Assembly (NCBI GenBank): GCA_029204225.1 | Contig: CM055102.1 | Span: forward strand, 3,528,827 to 3,592,826 | Reading direction: 5' to 3' | Origin: Diphasiastrum complanatum | Lineage: Eukaryota; Streptophyta; Lycopodiopsida; Lycopodiales; Lycopodiaceae | Length of the DNA: 64,000 nt | Shown here: positions 11,500 to 23,849 of the stretch, in pieces | How the letters are laid out: each line of letters opens with the position of its first letter | Numbering within the stretch: the stretch's first letter is position 1 | Program-made: the position numbers and the translations under genes | The notes under the pieces: model-generated | The model's database searches: none | Seen by the model: the letters and a program-made list of their open reading frames with translations, nothing else | What the model was told of the DNA's origin: nothing

Positions 11500-12240
11500 G
11501 AAATGTGGAAATTCCACTAGGATGCCACCTAAGGAGCTCTCTTGCTTATTTAAGAGACTCCCTCTTTGTGAAGAGGAGCTTTTTGCTCCATGCTTAATAA
11601 GAATATTTTCCATGAGTTTGATGCTACACTAAGCTCCTTGATCATGATGGTTTTTTTGAGTGATGCCCCTATGATCATGCCCTTCCATTTTTATTTTGTG
11701 TGGTTGTGGATTTAGAGTGGATTAGTTTTCTTGCTTTCCTACTTGTGGATTAGATATCTTTTTTTCTTGTGGATTAATGTAGAAACTAGCATTCAAGTAA
11801 ACTAAATAGGCTGGATCTGTGGTGTGATTCTTGCATATCTCTGTACAATCCAGTTCTTGATGTTCTTGGAATGTCCAAGAATCAAAAGGCTGGTTAGTTT
11901 CTTGATTCTTGGACTTCTAACATGTTGTAGTTTTGTTTCTTGTTTCTTGTCTATGCTTTTCGATCATATTTAGAGTAGTTCTGGTTTTGCAAGTAGATTA
12001 GTTTCCTTTTATTTCGTTACAGCCTTAGGATCTTGAAAACTGAGCAACTGTGCTGCGTTGCAAATCTGACTTTGTTCACCATGGCTTGCTTCGTAACGGA
12101 GTTAATGTTCCATTGGCAAGTGCTTATTCAAAAACAACAAAGTGTCGAGACCCTACAATCATCCTCTGACAAGCTGGATGATTATACTACAACGTTTGTG
12201 CACGTAGACATGCAAATCTGAATCTGTGTGTAGGTTCAGA
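11500..12240. other. Non-homologous stretch where the E1 integrase core should be
   Basis: Between the integrase zinc-finger region and the reverse transcriptase, about 740 bases show none of the expected integrase core motifs on either strand. A small inverted motif (AAGGAGCT ... AGGAGCTTT, about 11532-11582) is visible near one end. The best reading is a deletion with replacement, or an insertion plus deletion. Confidence 0.45.
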
Positions 12241-12759
12241 TCCTTCAGTAAACACACCTCCATTAGATTCTTGAGAAAAAAAGTGCACATCACTATGATT
12301 AAGATCTAATGCTTTTGTAGATCTAGTGGAAGAGATATCAAAAGGTAGCTTGTGTGCCTTTGAGAAGCTACAAGCTTCACAACTTTTTCCACACTTTGAG
12401 AGTGTCTTGGGAAGGCCGAGAGCAAGAACCTTGGTGCATAGCATCTCCATAGATTTGAAGTTGGGGTGGCCCAACCTCTTATGCCAAAGCTCCACTTGAT
12501 TGAGCTCCTCCTTCACCATGTTCACACTTCCAAGAAAAACATTAGCATCAAGCTTAAAAAGCCTTCCTTGCTTGAATCCCTTTACAATGCAAGTATTATT
12601 CATCATTATGGAGCAAACACCTTGCTTAAAATGGACATCTAAGCCCCCATCCATCAATTGTCCTACACTTAACAAATTTTTAGTGAGTGTAGAAACATAC
12701 AGTACATTATCAAGATCTACTCTTTTAGAGGATCCAAAACTTAAGGGAATAGTTCCCAC
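12187..12759 (-). pseudogene. Copia gag-pre-integrase and integrase zinc finger (E1)
   Basis: The frame carries LTKNLLSVGQLMD, then LWHKRLGHPNF and CEACSFSKAHKLPF, the HHCC zinc-binding module that starts Copia integrase. It fails after STKALDLNHSDVHF, where the catalytic core should begin. Protease lies just upstream: a WWIDSGASSHMT motif is encoded near 12840-12890. Confidence 0.88.
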
Positions 12760-12931
12760 TCCATCTATTCTACATTCTTGATCACTTGCTGTTAGAATAG
12801 ACTTTTTACAACCTAAAAAAAGTACAAGAGTTGAGAAAAAAAATCCTTTTGGAATGTCATGTGGGAACTAGCCCCACTATCAATCCACCATGTGTCATTG
12901 GAGTAGCTCTTTGATGTTGATGTAGAAGCCA

Positions 12932-13790
12932 TCAAGGATGAATCCACTTCATCCTCATCTTCCTCAAGAGTGAGGTTGTCTTGTTTGCTCTCTCCTTGTG
13001 CATTCTTCTTCTTGAAACACTCGGATGCAAAGTGCCCCTTCTTTCCACAAAAGAAGCACTTGAGTTGGCTTTGTTCTTCTTTTCACCTTTGGAGCTTGAT
13101 TGTTGATCATCATTCTTGGTCTCCTTGTGTTGGATCTTCTTCTTTGACTTTGCCTTTCCCTTGCTTGAGAAGTTGGGCTTCTCATCACCATCATGCAACT
13201 TTAAGGATCCAATCCTTTGCTTGACATGAAGGATCCTACTCTCCTCGACCACAAGCACACTATGAAGTTTGTCAATGGAAGGTAGTGCATCTTGAATAGC
13301 AAAGCTTTGTACAAGATTGGAGAACTCTTCTCCAAGACCATTCAAAATGATTTGAACAAGTTCATCATCATGAATATCCTCACTAATGATGGAAAGTTCT
13401 TTGTTGAGAGATTTTATTCTCAAGACATACTCTTGAGCACTCTCATCACTCCCTCTAATGCTTTGAAGAACTTTGTTTCTAATCATAAGCACTCTAGAGG
13501 TATTTTTAAATTCATAAATCCCTTTGAGGTAGTTCCATGCCTCCTTGGCCGAGCTACAAGATGTTACTTCCTTTAGAAGTTCATTACTAACATTCATTTT
13601 CAAGCAATGTAATGCTAGTCTAGCTCTCCTTTTGTATCTCACTTGATCTTGCCCACCTTGAGGTTCTTCTTCCTCTCCTATGACAAGATCAAACATATCT
13701 TGGAGCACAAGTAGTGACTCCATTCTTACTTTCCAAGTTGAATAATTATTAGAATTTAGCCTTTCACTAGCCTCAAGAAGTCAGGCTCCA
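12932..13790 (-). pseudogene. Copia gag (E1)
   Basis: The sequence encodes EASERLNSNNYSTWKVRMES at the N-terminus, then ARLALHCLKMNVSNELL and EESRILHVKQRIGSL, a UBN2-type Copia gag. The CCHC zinc knuckle (about 13010-13060) is present but out of frame, so the protein is broken. It is close in sequence to the gag of E3 (35437-36539). Confidence 0.85.
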
Positions 13791-14039
13791 ATTGAACGAA
13801 TTCTATCTAGTAACAAGTACAACAAATGTACTATTCAAAGGCTCTCCCTTCTTCCTTTCTCAGAATTTAGCTAAAATGCTACTCTCTTGAATCTCACTAG
13901 ACTCAAGAAGCAAGATTTATAATGATCTTGAAAAAAAGATTTGGGAAAGTGTATTCTACACAATCTATTCACTTAGAACCTTGGATTTGATTTTTGGAAG
14001 TGCCAATGCCTTCCTATGGTGTTTAGAATTGGTTTTAGT

Positions 14040-14113
14040 TTCACTCTTGAACTAAAAAAGTGCATTGCTAAGTCTGAAGATCAAGGCATTCACGGATCCA
14101 GATTAAGGGGGGG
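14040..14113 (+). pseudogene. Copia RNase H tail and polypurine tract
   Basis: This 70-bp stretch aligns with the E0 tail at 5925-5975 (TCTGAAGATCAAGGCA.. against TCTGACGAAGATACCAAGGCA..) and ends in the purine tract AAGGGGGGG (14105-14113) before an LTR. It is the last remnant of a + strand Copia element. Confidence 0.5.
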
Positions 14114-15209
14114 TTATGGATTTACTCCTCCTACTCTCCCAATCCCAATTTTAATATGCCTCCATTCATGCTGCATATTTTTCTAATGTTGTCACGCAGT
14201 CTGCATTTTTACACGCAAATTCGCATAGACGAAGAAAAGGCGAATGAATCGCGACACTGTGTTCTTACATAGGTCATGGTGATAGGTGAAAAGGGGACAC
14301 TACCTTACTAAATGCCAAAGGTGTCCTAACAGATAAAGCACCTTGTAAATCTTATCCTAAGGCCATTCGTAAGAGTGACACACTTTTGCGTCATCACCAA
14401 CATTCACCTTAGTACTGGCTGACGTCGCACCCTTTTCACCTTCACCCCATGCAGTTGCGCTAACAGATTGGACTACGATTATAGCCGTCCACGATCTCCT
14501 ACAAACAGCACATCCACTCTGTACTTTCGCATCTGCACACTTGTAATATTATGTATATATATTGGATACCATCTGCGTATTTTATGATGATGATCAGATG
14601 ATCAAGTGAGTTAAGAAGAGACTAAAAGAAGAGGTTTCATTCCTCATTACAGACAAAAATAAGCTTCTTAGGGCACGCGGTTTCGTCCGCTATCGTATTG
14701 TGCTCTGCCACATTATTAACTTGTATACATAATATACTTAATCTGATACAGCTCTTTGTTCTGCATTCTGATCAATGTTAATATTGCTATGCTTGTTCTT
14801 CATTTTGTTTGATCTTTCTAACTACTCTTTTTGGTAATAGATGATCAATTTTTTAGTCTTGTCTTTCGCGAACAATTCGCGACTAATTATCAGTCGAGCA
14901 CTGTCTAGCTCTTCGTGAATCATTCGCAACAAATAATTTGTCTTGCAATTCGCGACAAATTATTCATCTAGCGCTTCATCCATTTAAATGTTTGGCTACG
15001 TAATCTAGAATGACTGTGAGTTCTATCACTAGAGTTCTGTTCGTTCTGATAGGCATAGTCATGTTTAGGGAGAAAGTCATTTAACTCATTTCGCTACGCA
15101 CGAACATTTTCTGTTCGAGTTCGCTTCTCATTCGCTTCTTGTTCGAGTTCGTTTCTCATTCGTTTCTTGTTCGTATTCGTCACTTATTCTTCTTCCCTCT
15201 CTCCCAACA
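14114..15209 (+). repeat. Copia LTR (L1)
   Basis: The left border follows the polypurine tract; the first ~35 bases resemble the start of L2 at 24270. The right border is CTCCCAACA at 15209, followed by a weak primer-site-like CCAATATCAGAAAG. Repeated ATTCGCGAC/TCGCGAA motifs lie at about 14865-14980. No coding region is supported. Confidence 0.5.
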
Positions 15210-15714
15210 CCAATATCAGAAAGGGACAAAACCTAACGCATCCATTAGAGAAACTTAAAGCCCGAAGAGGGCCAAAAGATGTTTTTTTTTTTTCTTATTT
15301 TTGTTGCCATGTGGACCAATTGAAACCTTGAAATCGGGGTTCTACATAATGTAGAATTTTTCAAATATAAATAAAATAAAAACTTTTAAAATATATTGAT
15401 GTTTTATCGGGCAGCATGTGAAAATGCTATTGGTTGATGAGGCCTGCCCTTCCAGCTCATCACTTCCCGAAGGGACCCAAAAATATTGAAAATGAATATG
15501 ACAGATGGTTGAGATGAGAAAATTGATGTACCATTAATGTATATGCATTGTCAAATCATGGTTAACAGGGTTAACCAGAGCTAATTTGTGGTGCCAAATA
15601 GGTCAATATTTCAAATTTTTGCCAACACATTTTCTCAGATTCATGGTTTTTTGTCTACGCAAATTTTCAGATTCATAGTTCATTGTTTCAGATTTCTGCA
15701 TGCAAATTACGAAT
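15210..15714. other. Spacer before T1 copy 2
   Basis: AT-rich, with an A/T homopolymer patch near 15280. I see no gene. It does not obviously match the sequence upstream of T1 copy 1, so a shared element end is not visible here. Confidence 0.3.
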
Positions 15715-17079
15715 GGTGCCATCAAGGAAGCCGTGATCCTCAATCGACTTTGTGCTCCTATTCAACGAGACAGATGATAATGGATTATGGGTGCCAAAAA
15801 AATATTCAAAAAACTCTTGGGTTTTGATGCATCCATCATCAAGAGGAGCATTTCGAGAAAAGAAAAGGTCAAAACTATCATTTTGATCTTATTGGAAGGC
15901 CATAGTTTTGGATTTCAGAACATTATCAGGAGGATAATCTATTTTTGGAATTCTAGTCCAACATGTCTATATATGCATTCAGAGATAAATGTGCAAGGAT
16001 TCAACCGTCAGGATCACAAAATAAACAACTGTGAGTATTGATATTTTTGATACTTTGATTTTTATCATTCATAAATATCTAATAGTAAACTTACAAATCT
16101 GATCATTTTTCTCTTGGAAATTTATATCCATCCAACATAAATGAATGGGAGCCAAGTGGATCTTTAGCAGGTGTGTTAGATGTTATTCACGCTGATATTG
16201 GACAACTGCAATATCGAAGTAGAACTGCAAAAGATCTAGTTGATAGTGAGATTTTTTTTTATGAATCAATGTACATTCCTGATACAAAAGAAACTTTTAG
16301 ACAAATAGTACCAATTTCAATATCTAGTTTTGAAAGTGATGAATGGATTGCACCAGATGTTACAGTTTCAAAATCATTTCTTTGCAAGATATATAATGAT
16401 GTAAAATTTTTATTAAAAATGAGCACGAGATCAAAAACAGTCAGATTGAGTTGGTTTATTTTCTTGAATATATTTGTGGATTTCTTATAAGTGTCAATGT
16501 ACACAAAACCCCAGCGATGTTTGTATGCAAAAAATTTATTAGATAGTTCATTATCTGAACTTATAAATAAAGGTTGGGACAAAAGATCAAATGGAGAAAT
16601 AGAGTGCAAAATTAAAATGTCTTTCATGTGCTTCCGTTATCAAATTGAAAAACAAATGTTGAGCTTATGCTTCCATTATCAAAGATGGAAAAAAAATAAA
16701 GGTAAATGGGTGTCACTCGATCAAGACTTGGAAGCCAGTGGACATTCAAAACAAAAAATATTAATATTATATACAATGATGCTGTTTTGATGTGTGTTGA
16801 GGTGGAAGAAGATTGGAGTCTAAACTACATCAGACGGGAACTATTGCTCCTACAAGATGATATACTTTCAGACTTCAGATTCATTTTCAATGGTAAACTC
16901 GTAAGTAACTGTAAACACTCGATCTTTTATGAGTAGTTTCAATCAAAACTTTCTAATATAATCTCTGTACTAATTGTAACTAGCTTTGTATTAGTTTTAT
17001 GCAGGTACGTAAAAGACATGAGCTCGAGATCAAATGCAGAGATATTGGCGAAACAATCCAACTTATGGAAGAACATTGA
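15715..17079 (+). pseudogene. T1 family gene, copy 2 (multi-exon, broken)
   Basis: This is the same family as 52-968. Exon 1 (ATG near 15715) encodes NSWVLMHPSS and QHVYIHSEINVQ and ends at a GTGAGT donor near 16030, the same place and phase as copy 1. Exon 2 (about 16110-16490) has NINEWEP, ADIGQLQYRSRTAKDL, FFYESMY and LSWFIFLNIFVDF; its acceptor AG has been lost. Further exons end at 16900 (CTC then GTAAGT) and restart at 17005 after TTTATGCAG, giving EDWSLNYIRRELLLLQ, FIFNGKL joined to VRKRHELEIKCRD, and a TGA at 17077-17079. Several stops break it. The function is unknown. It converges with T2 (17283-20744), which suggests one two-gene mobile unit. Confidence 0.55.
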
Positions 17080-17282
17080 GATTTACTATCAACAAATACA
17101 TGCCAATCATCATGTCTTTTTATCAATATAGAAAGTTGCATTCCAGTATTACACTATGGACACAGCCTGATTGTAAGAATCTATATTGATATCAGTAAAA
17201 AAAAACCCATAAATGGGTTGTTTGCATGTAAAATGATTGTATCTTTTTTTTTTTTAATGTATCTCTATTTACAAATAGATCT

Positions 17283-20200
17283 CTATTCAGTCAAGTTTTC
17301 TATATTTTCTTTATTAGTATTAAGAACTGATAAGAGAACAGCTCCTTCTATAATCTCGTCTTCCTCTGTTTCAAGAAGGGCCTCAATGCCTTTTAAGACA
17401 AGAGGATTCTCTGCTATACTATTGCCTTCCTCTGTATTAGGAAAGACTTTTAATTCTTTTTTATCATATAAAATAAGATCTGTATCCTGAGCAACCTGAA
17501 AGGCAGGAGCAGTTTCCTTTTGAGGGCCCTCGATCTCAGGTGCAACGCTTACACCATTCTGGACATAGGTTCTGATCAACTCTTGCCGAAATCTATATAC
17601 ATCAACAGGAGTATACGGTCATGAGTGAACTGTCATCACAAAACACGAGAATCAGCAAACTACAAACAATGATAGTAAAAAAATATGAATCAGAATGAAA
17701 GGAACTACAAATGAACAGAATATTATCTTTTCAATATCTACATCTACTTGTAAATAATACCACTCAAAAAATAGCTTCGTATTGTACAGGACGAACCATG
17801 CACAATTAAAAGCGTCATTTTGCTATACACACTACATATATAGAACGAAAATTAGTAATATTATGATAGAAATTTTATTTATGCTATGACGATAGATTGG
17901 AATTAAAAAGGGAATACATGCATATCAGAGATAAATTGAATATACCTTGAGAGATCTAATGGTTATCTCTCCAATTGAAGTTGCCATTGTTGGTATTTCC
18001 TGAACGGCATCATGAAGTAGAAAATCAAATTCTCTATGTGTATTTGCAGCTGAGTTTAATTTTACACAGAAAATTTGATACTCCCTCCTTATTTATCTTT
18101 ACAGAAAGAATGTTCAAGCTCCAATAGCGACTGCAACAACCAAAATACAAATATCAAGAAATTCATATTTATGAAAGAATTCCTTACTTATTAAAGCAAT
18201 GAAGCATTGAATAATCCAGATTAAAGCAACAAAAACAAAAGAGCAATCCTTACTTATTTTTATATGGAATCAAATAAAATTTCACCATAGGACTGCATTC
18301 GATAAAATATACAGCCTTCTCAAAATTAGTTTCTTTCGTCTTTATCGCTCCTATGAAAAATGGACTAACAACAAAAACTGTACCACGAGAATTGAAATTA
18401 ATACTATCCTGCAAAAAAGATATTCCGGCTTCTACTATTACATCTGAATTTTTTTGAGGTTTTATCTTTCAACTCAGCACAAAATTTGGAACCTAATCTA
18501 AAGCATGTACGTGTATCTAGAAGGAAAATTTTCATTCCTTGCAATGACCATATGCTAAGACTTTTACTATTTCTTGCAAATAATGTCGAATGATGTCATA
18601 ATATGTGCTGCATGTCATAAAAACATAATCTAAATCGATACCAAAAGTATCTAATTTAATTGCACATATTTGTCTATCATAGTGTAAAATCAAATCCTTA
18701 CCATATAATGTGTTATATGATCAACACCCCATGCACTTTGAACTGCATCCACAAATTCACTGGTTGTTTTTTTGTATCATTTATACATCAGTATTTGAAC
18801 ATTTATCTTTTCTCAAGTATTTCACCATGTCTAACTTTTTCCAAACTTCTACTTTGTGTAGACGAGTAGAATCTTCTTTTTCGAAATCGTTGCTGCAATA
18901 ATTGCTTTTCAAACCGTGTATTGAACCTTGGATTGTTTGCTAGAATAATTTGATAAAAATCTTTGAGCTTTAGATCCTCTAATGCTCGGCTTGCATGAAA
19001 TATTTCCTGTTTTACCTGATAGCTTGTCATCTTTTTTTATTTTAACATGGCCTTTTTGTAAGTCTGCTTTGGAGAACACATCCTCTAATCTGGAAATAGC
19101 TTCCTTCGTAGAGGCCTCTGGTTCGGAATTCCATGCAAACAAGATGTGAAGATACATTATTTTGTCTATAATATGCACCTCCGCATGCAATGTACAGATA
19201 TGAACATTTCGTAGAGGAATCAGTAGTACAGGTTTCCAATTAGGATCTTCTCGATCTCTTCATATTCATGTACTCCTTGTCATGTCTTTTGCTGTTTTCA
19301 TGCAGTATAAACAAGGATGTTTAGAGTTAGCGCCATGAGATACATTGAACATACATTTTAATGTCTTCAGATCTCCTACTAAATGTCATTCAATGTTGAA
19401 AGTGCCAATTTCAGGAATATTGAGTGGAACTCCCTCCATGTGATTTTTTATGGTGGCAGGATATGATGTTCTATTAAATATCCATGAGAGAATGTCATGG
19501 TCTTCTTTCACCACCTATAAGAGAATGCAATAACGTGATTAGCCTCGTAATATTAACATAGAGAAGATTTCCCAAATGAAATCCATATTCAAATGATTAT
19601 CCCTATCTATTATGCGAAAGAACTGCTATACCAGAAATGCTGCCAACCACCAGATATCATTTTCTGATTGAACACTGAAATTGAGGCCTTCCGAGTCTTT
19701 TGAATTTGAAAGTGCTTCATTCATGATCGTGAGACTGACTCTTTCTATTTTTTGTCCTTTTATAATTTCAGACTCATCTAAGTTGAGAACAACTATCAAC
19801 TTGTTATTGACATTCTCATTTGAAACACCATAAAAATTTATGATGAATGTTAATAACTGATTAATGTCAATAGATAAATTATTGGAATTGTTATAAGCTA
19901 GACTTTCTCCTTTCGAGCAATACACTTCATTGATATGAGATGGATTACCAACTATTGTCTGCATACCTTGGTTTAACATGTCTTTTTTTTTCTTAAAGAT
20001 GAAATGGTCGTGGGATTAGAAACTTTTTAATATTTACCTATGCAAATGCCTCCTTTATCATCTTAAACATTGTTGCATATGCTTTCCTACAAATGCTAGG
20101 AAAGTCACATGTCCCCTGAAGCAATGCAGTGTCTATTATTTTTTCAACTTCATCCATAATGTTATTAGTAACTGAAGCCTTAATCTTTTTCATTTTGTTA

Positions 20201-20744
20201 TTCTTTAGCATTGATTTCATAGGTTTAGAAGTCAAGATAGAGCCTAGTGAGTTTCCAATTGAGATCTCATCAGCCAAATGGTCTTCGACAACCAATGCTG
20301 ATCTGCATTGCAAACATAATGTTTATGAAAATGTCAGTAGAAATTAGGACACTCATAGTATTCACAGCAGTATATAAATAGCAAATCAACAGAAAGTTGA
20401 AATGAATAAATAAAAAAATTAGTGATTATGAATGAATCAAAAGTTCAAGCAGTATTCAATATTAAATAAGCTATAGCTTACTTGCATGTACGGATTCGTC
20501 TTTTTCTATGACCTCTGCTAGATGATAGATCACATATATCCTTGTTTACCAGTCTTTTCCTCTTGTTGCTTCGGACCTTTCTGTTGAGCACATCCATATC
20601 TTTAACAAGAGACAAATATGAGATACGCATGGATTGAAATGCATTTTTTATCTCATCATTACTAGTTATATAATGATGCAAAGAAGATTTCAACCTTTGG
20701 ATCTCCTTCTTGAGCATCTCATTTTCATCCAAACAAGTTTTCAT
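17283..20744 (-). pseudogene. T2: multi-exon transposase-like gene (decayed)
   Basis: Exons on the - strand: 20744-20482 (coiled coil, Lys/Arg-rich), 20302-20038, 19958-19632, about 19514-18960, a piece near 18755-18690, about 18440-18255, about 18085-17946, and 17600-17283. The first junctions keep phase (TGCAA|GTAAGC to GCAG|ATCAGC; CTG|GTATAG to TATAG|GTG). Exon 3 has LIVVLNLDESEIIKGQ. Exon 4 has HLVGDLKTLKCMF, HPCLYC, then VHICTLHAEVHIIDKI; a later piece has AWGVDHITHYM. Asp, then GD, then CxxC is the layout of RNase-H-fold transposases with a zinc insertion. I recall similar motifs in poorly described invertebrate repeats and, distantly, in RAG1-like proteins, but cannot verify this. In-frame stops (for example TGA at 19390-19392) show it is dead. 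Confidence 0.45.
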
Positions 20745-20927
20745 CAGTCATATGAACCTTCACCGAGTTTCCAGATGATAAATCCAATTCAGATTTACCT
20801 ATATTGAGTTGAAAAAATGTTGGTTTGCAGAGTAAGTACATGTTTTGAAGCTAGGTGAGAGTTCAAAGATATTCCACTTTGGGAACCTTCGTCGAGCATG
20901 CTACACTCATTATGAACCTTTGCCAAC

Positions 20928-21110
20928 ATGACATCTATGGCGGTATTGTTGTTTCAAAGACCAGTAACCATTGAAGAGGAGATACAAAAATTTTTACAGC
21001 AACATCCGTATGGATCATCAAGGGGTGGCTGGGTGATCAAGTTCGAGACTTCAGAAATTGAATCAAGCAAGGAATTAAGCTACCCGCATTGGGTGAGCAA
21101 CCACCATGGT
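20928..21110 (+). pseudogene. Element C, left piece (A-family protein)
   Basis: The sequence encodes PVTIEEEIQKFLQQHPYG followed by SSRGGW, which aligns with SVEEKINEFLSKYPHE and SSRDGW of element A (about 4270-4350) and with 62970-63050 in the third copy. The reading frame is lost near 21110 at the end of Copia E2. The rest of the protein resumes at about 23850. Confidence 0.6.
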
Positions 21111-21119
21111 GAAGAATAG

Positions 21120-23131
21120 TATTTGAAAAGACTCCGACAAGAAACATGTCCATACCATAAGCATCATACAAAACTAGTATAGCTTTTCTTGAACTTTGAG
21201 ATCCAAAAAATTCAATGAAGCAAGATAGCATTTCAAGCAAAGGAAGAGAAGCATATATGAATGTGTTGTAGTAGATACAACATGAAAGATGCCCCTCTTT
21301 GCCATGTAAGGTGAGCCATAAAGACTCGGCCATGCATCTTGAAGGTCTTCTTGAAATCATATGAAGAAGAAACTCCTCCTCACACATTGGCCCCATCATA
21401 ACTTGAATACCTTCAAAAAAGATAAGTTGTGATGCTTCTTGAGAAGCCTTGATCTTGGCCACTTCCAAGATTGAATCTTCATGCAATGTGACATCTCTAT
21501 TTACAATCACTTTTGAAATAGAGAGTGTAAAGACACTATTTGCCTCCTTGATGGATGAGTATCCAATCATGATCCATGGGAATATGTGCAAAGCAAGCAC
21601 TACCAAGTTCACTAAGGTGATCAACCTTAGGCTTCATCTTGAATAAAACTTCATATGGTGCTATTCCTTCAAGAGCTCCAATACTCCTCAAAGCTTTGAT
21701 CTTCAATGAGAATTTCTTCTCAACATATGCTTTGAATAATAAGGAATAATCATACACCATAATACCTGAAGAGAGAAGATATGTGCATCTTGTGTGATCA
21801 TCCTCCTTTGAAATATTGGACATATAAGAAACATCAAGAGAGTTTGCACTCTCACTTGGATCCAATTTGTAGATGCCTTCAAATCTTGATCCATATGCAA
21901 GGATCTCACCATCTGTCACACAATTGTCAATGTTGAAATTGACATCAAAGCCACTATCAAGAAGTTGGCCAACACTTAAGATGTTCTTTGTAAGCTTTGG
22001 GACAAAAAGAACATTGTTGAGAAAGAGATCTTTAGAAGATGCAAGCTTCAAGGGAATAATCCCTACTCCTTCAATATTGCGCTCATGCTTGCTTGCAATG
22101 TATATGGTCTTCTTGACTCCATCATAAGGCATAATAGATGAAAAAAAGTGTTTGGTGCCACACATATGTGAAGATGCTCCACTATCAATATACCATGAGT
22201 CATTCTTGTTGAAGGTGGAAGTGGAGAAGCTTGATGCCATAAGAGAGCCTTCTCCCTCACTTGCAATATAGTCTTTTTTCTCATTGGTGATGTTGGCTTG
22301 ATTGAGTTGATTCTTCTTCTTGAAGCAATTGGTGGCATAATGGCCTTTCTTGCCACAATAAAAGCACTTGATCTTCTTCTTCTTGAGATTTGAAGTAGAA
22401 GCATGAGAGGTATCCTCCTCCTCCTCTCCATCTTGGTCTTTAGCTTTGCCATTAGAGAAGTGATGGTGTTTCTTCTTACTCCTCTCTTTGTGCTTGGCAA
22501 ATAGAACTTTTCCATCATCATGATTGAGTGATAGCTTGTCCATCCTCAAGAGTTTGTACTCTTGTCTTGATTCTTCAGAAATAAGCACACTTTGAAGGGC
22601 CTCCAAACTTGGTAGCTCCTCCTTAATGGAATAGGATTGGACAAGGTTGTCATATTCATCTCTCAAGCCATTGAGAATGACTTGGACTAGCTCACTTTGA
22701 TTGATCGAGTCACCAATACATGCAAGCTCCCTATGAATATCCTTGACTCTCAAAACATAATTAGATGCACTCTCATCACTCTTTTGAATACTTTGGAATA
22801 TTTGATTTCTAAGAGTGAGGAGCCTAGAGGTGTTCTTAGCCTCATAGATGAACTTGAGACAATCCCAAGCTTCCTTGGATGTAGAACAATCACCAATCTC
22901 CCTCAATATCTCATTAGAGACATTCAGCTTAATGTAGTGGAGAGCCATCCTAGCTCTCTTCTTGTATTTTTGTACTTCTTGAAGGACTTGAGGCTCCTCC
23001 TCAATCCCAAGTACAATGTTCATCACATCTTGGAGTATCAAGATGGACTCCATCCTCAACTTCCATATTGAATAATTGGAAGTAGACAATCTCTCACTTG
23101 GTTGCAACAAGTATGAACTCATATAAGTCAT
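21120..23131 (-). mobile_element. Copia element E2: gag, protease, part of integrase
   Basis: A frame of 531 codons starts at an ATG (23131): LSTSNYSIWKLRMES (gag), CFYCGKKGHYATNC (CCHC knuckle), SWYIDSGASSHMCG (protease active site DSG), and LTKNILSVGQLLDSGFD (pre-integrase). The integrase core is deleted: the frame jumps to a C-terminal piece with APYEVLFKMKP and GYSSIKE..VIVNRDV (21450-21600). Reverse transcriptase and RNase H are absent. From about 21110 to 21450 I recognise nothing. The element lies inside element C, on the opposite strand. Confidence 0.88.
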
Positions 23132-23838
23132 ATCTTTGGAGATAAATAAAAGTGATGAACAAAAAATGTTGCTTCTCTCTCACTATAGGATCCAATAATG
23201 GTGTGCTACCATCTCCTATGCAAGACCTTGCAACAAACTGTGAGATGATTCTCACTAGCTACACAAATCTCTCTAAAACAAGATCTATTTCACATCAAAT
23301 GATGGAGTATGGGCAAAGTTAGGATCAAACACTCTTAGCACGTGTGAAGTACACTAAGAAACCAAATTTGACTCAAATACAATGATATTGCATGAAACAA
23401 AATGGCTAAGATTTCAAAACAGTGCCTAGATCAATATAGATGAGATTGGTAAGCATACCACTATGATTTTGGATCAACCAGGCAATCTCTTGACCAAACC
23501 AAATGTGTCCACCCAGGTCTAGGTGCCCTACCTAACCCTCTTCCAAAGCTTATAGCTTCTGATTGGCCTTGCCATCTATGCCAAATTTGACCCTATCAAC
23601 ATCCTACACCTAAATGCTTGACTATGAAATTCTATGAGACCCCTATATCAAACATTTTTATTTACTTTACAATTTTCCACACGTGGGAACATCCTCCACA
23701 CATGTGAGATTCACTTACAAACTTCTATCATAAAAAATACCAAGCTAGATTTTTGCCAATTTCTCACAAGTTGGACGATAGTAGTGGCTTTCAATCGAGC
23801 CCTCCAGGCTTATTCATAGGAGTACAGGTTTTTACCAG
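23132..23838 (-). repeat. E2 leader and probable LTR remnant
   Basis: No coding sequence is seen. The stretch contains CCACACGTGGG (23688) and CACACATGTGAG (23699), motifs found in the LTRs of E1 and E3. I could not place a clear primer site or LTR borders. Confidence 0.4.
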
Positions 23839-23849
23839 ATCCAATTAGG

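Larger units (their letters stand above)
9763..14035 (-). mobile_element. Copia retrotransposon E1, internal region (integrase core missing)
   Basis: Reading on the - strand from about 13790: gag, CCHC knuckle, protease, integrase zinc-finger region, an unrelated insert at about 11500-12240, reverse transcriptase, RNase H, polypurine tract, then the 3' LTR. The 5' LTR is absent; the leader stops near 14035 against the tail of another Copia element. The integrase catalytic core is not present. Frameshifts separate gag from protease and reverse transcriptase from RNase H, so the element is inactive. Confidence 0.85.

Noticed and set aside
15210-15714. Terminal inverted repeats for the T1/T2 module
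   Set aside because: I compared flanks of both T1 copies by eye and found no convincing shared terminus, so no ends are claimed.
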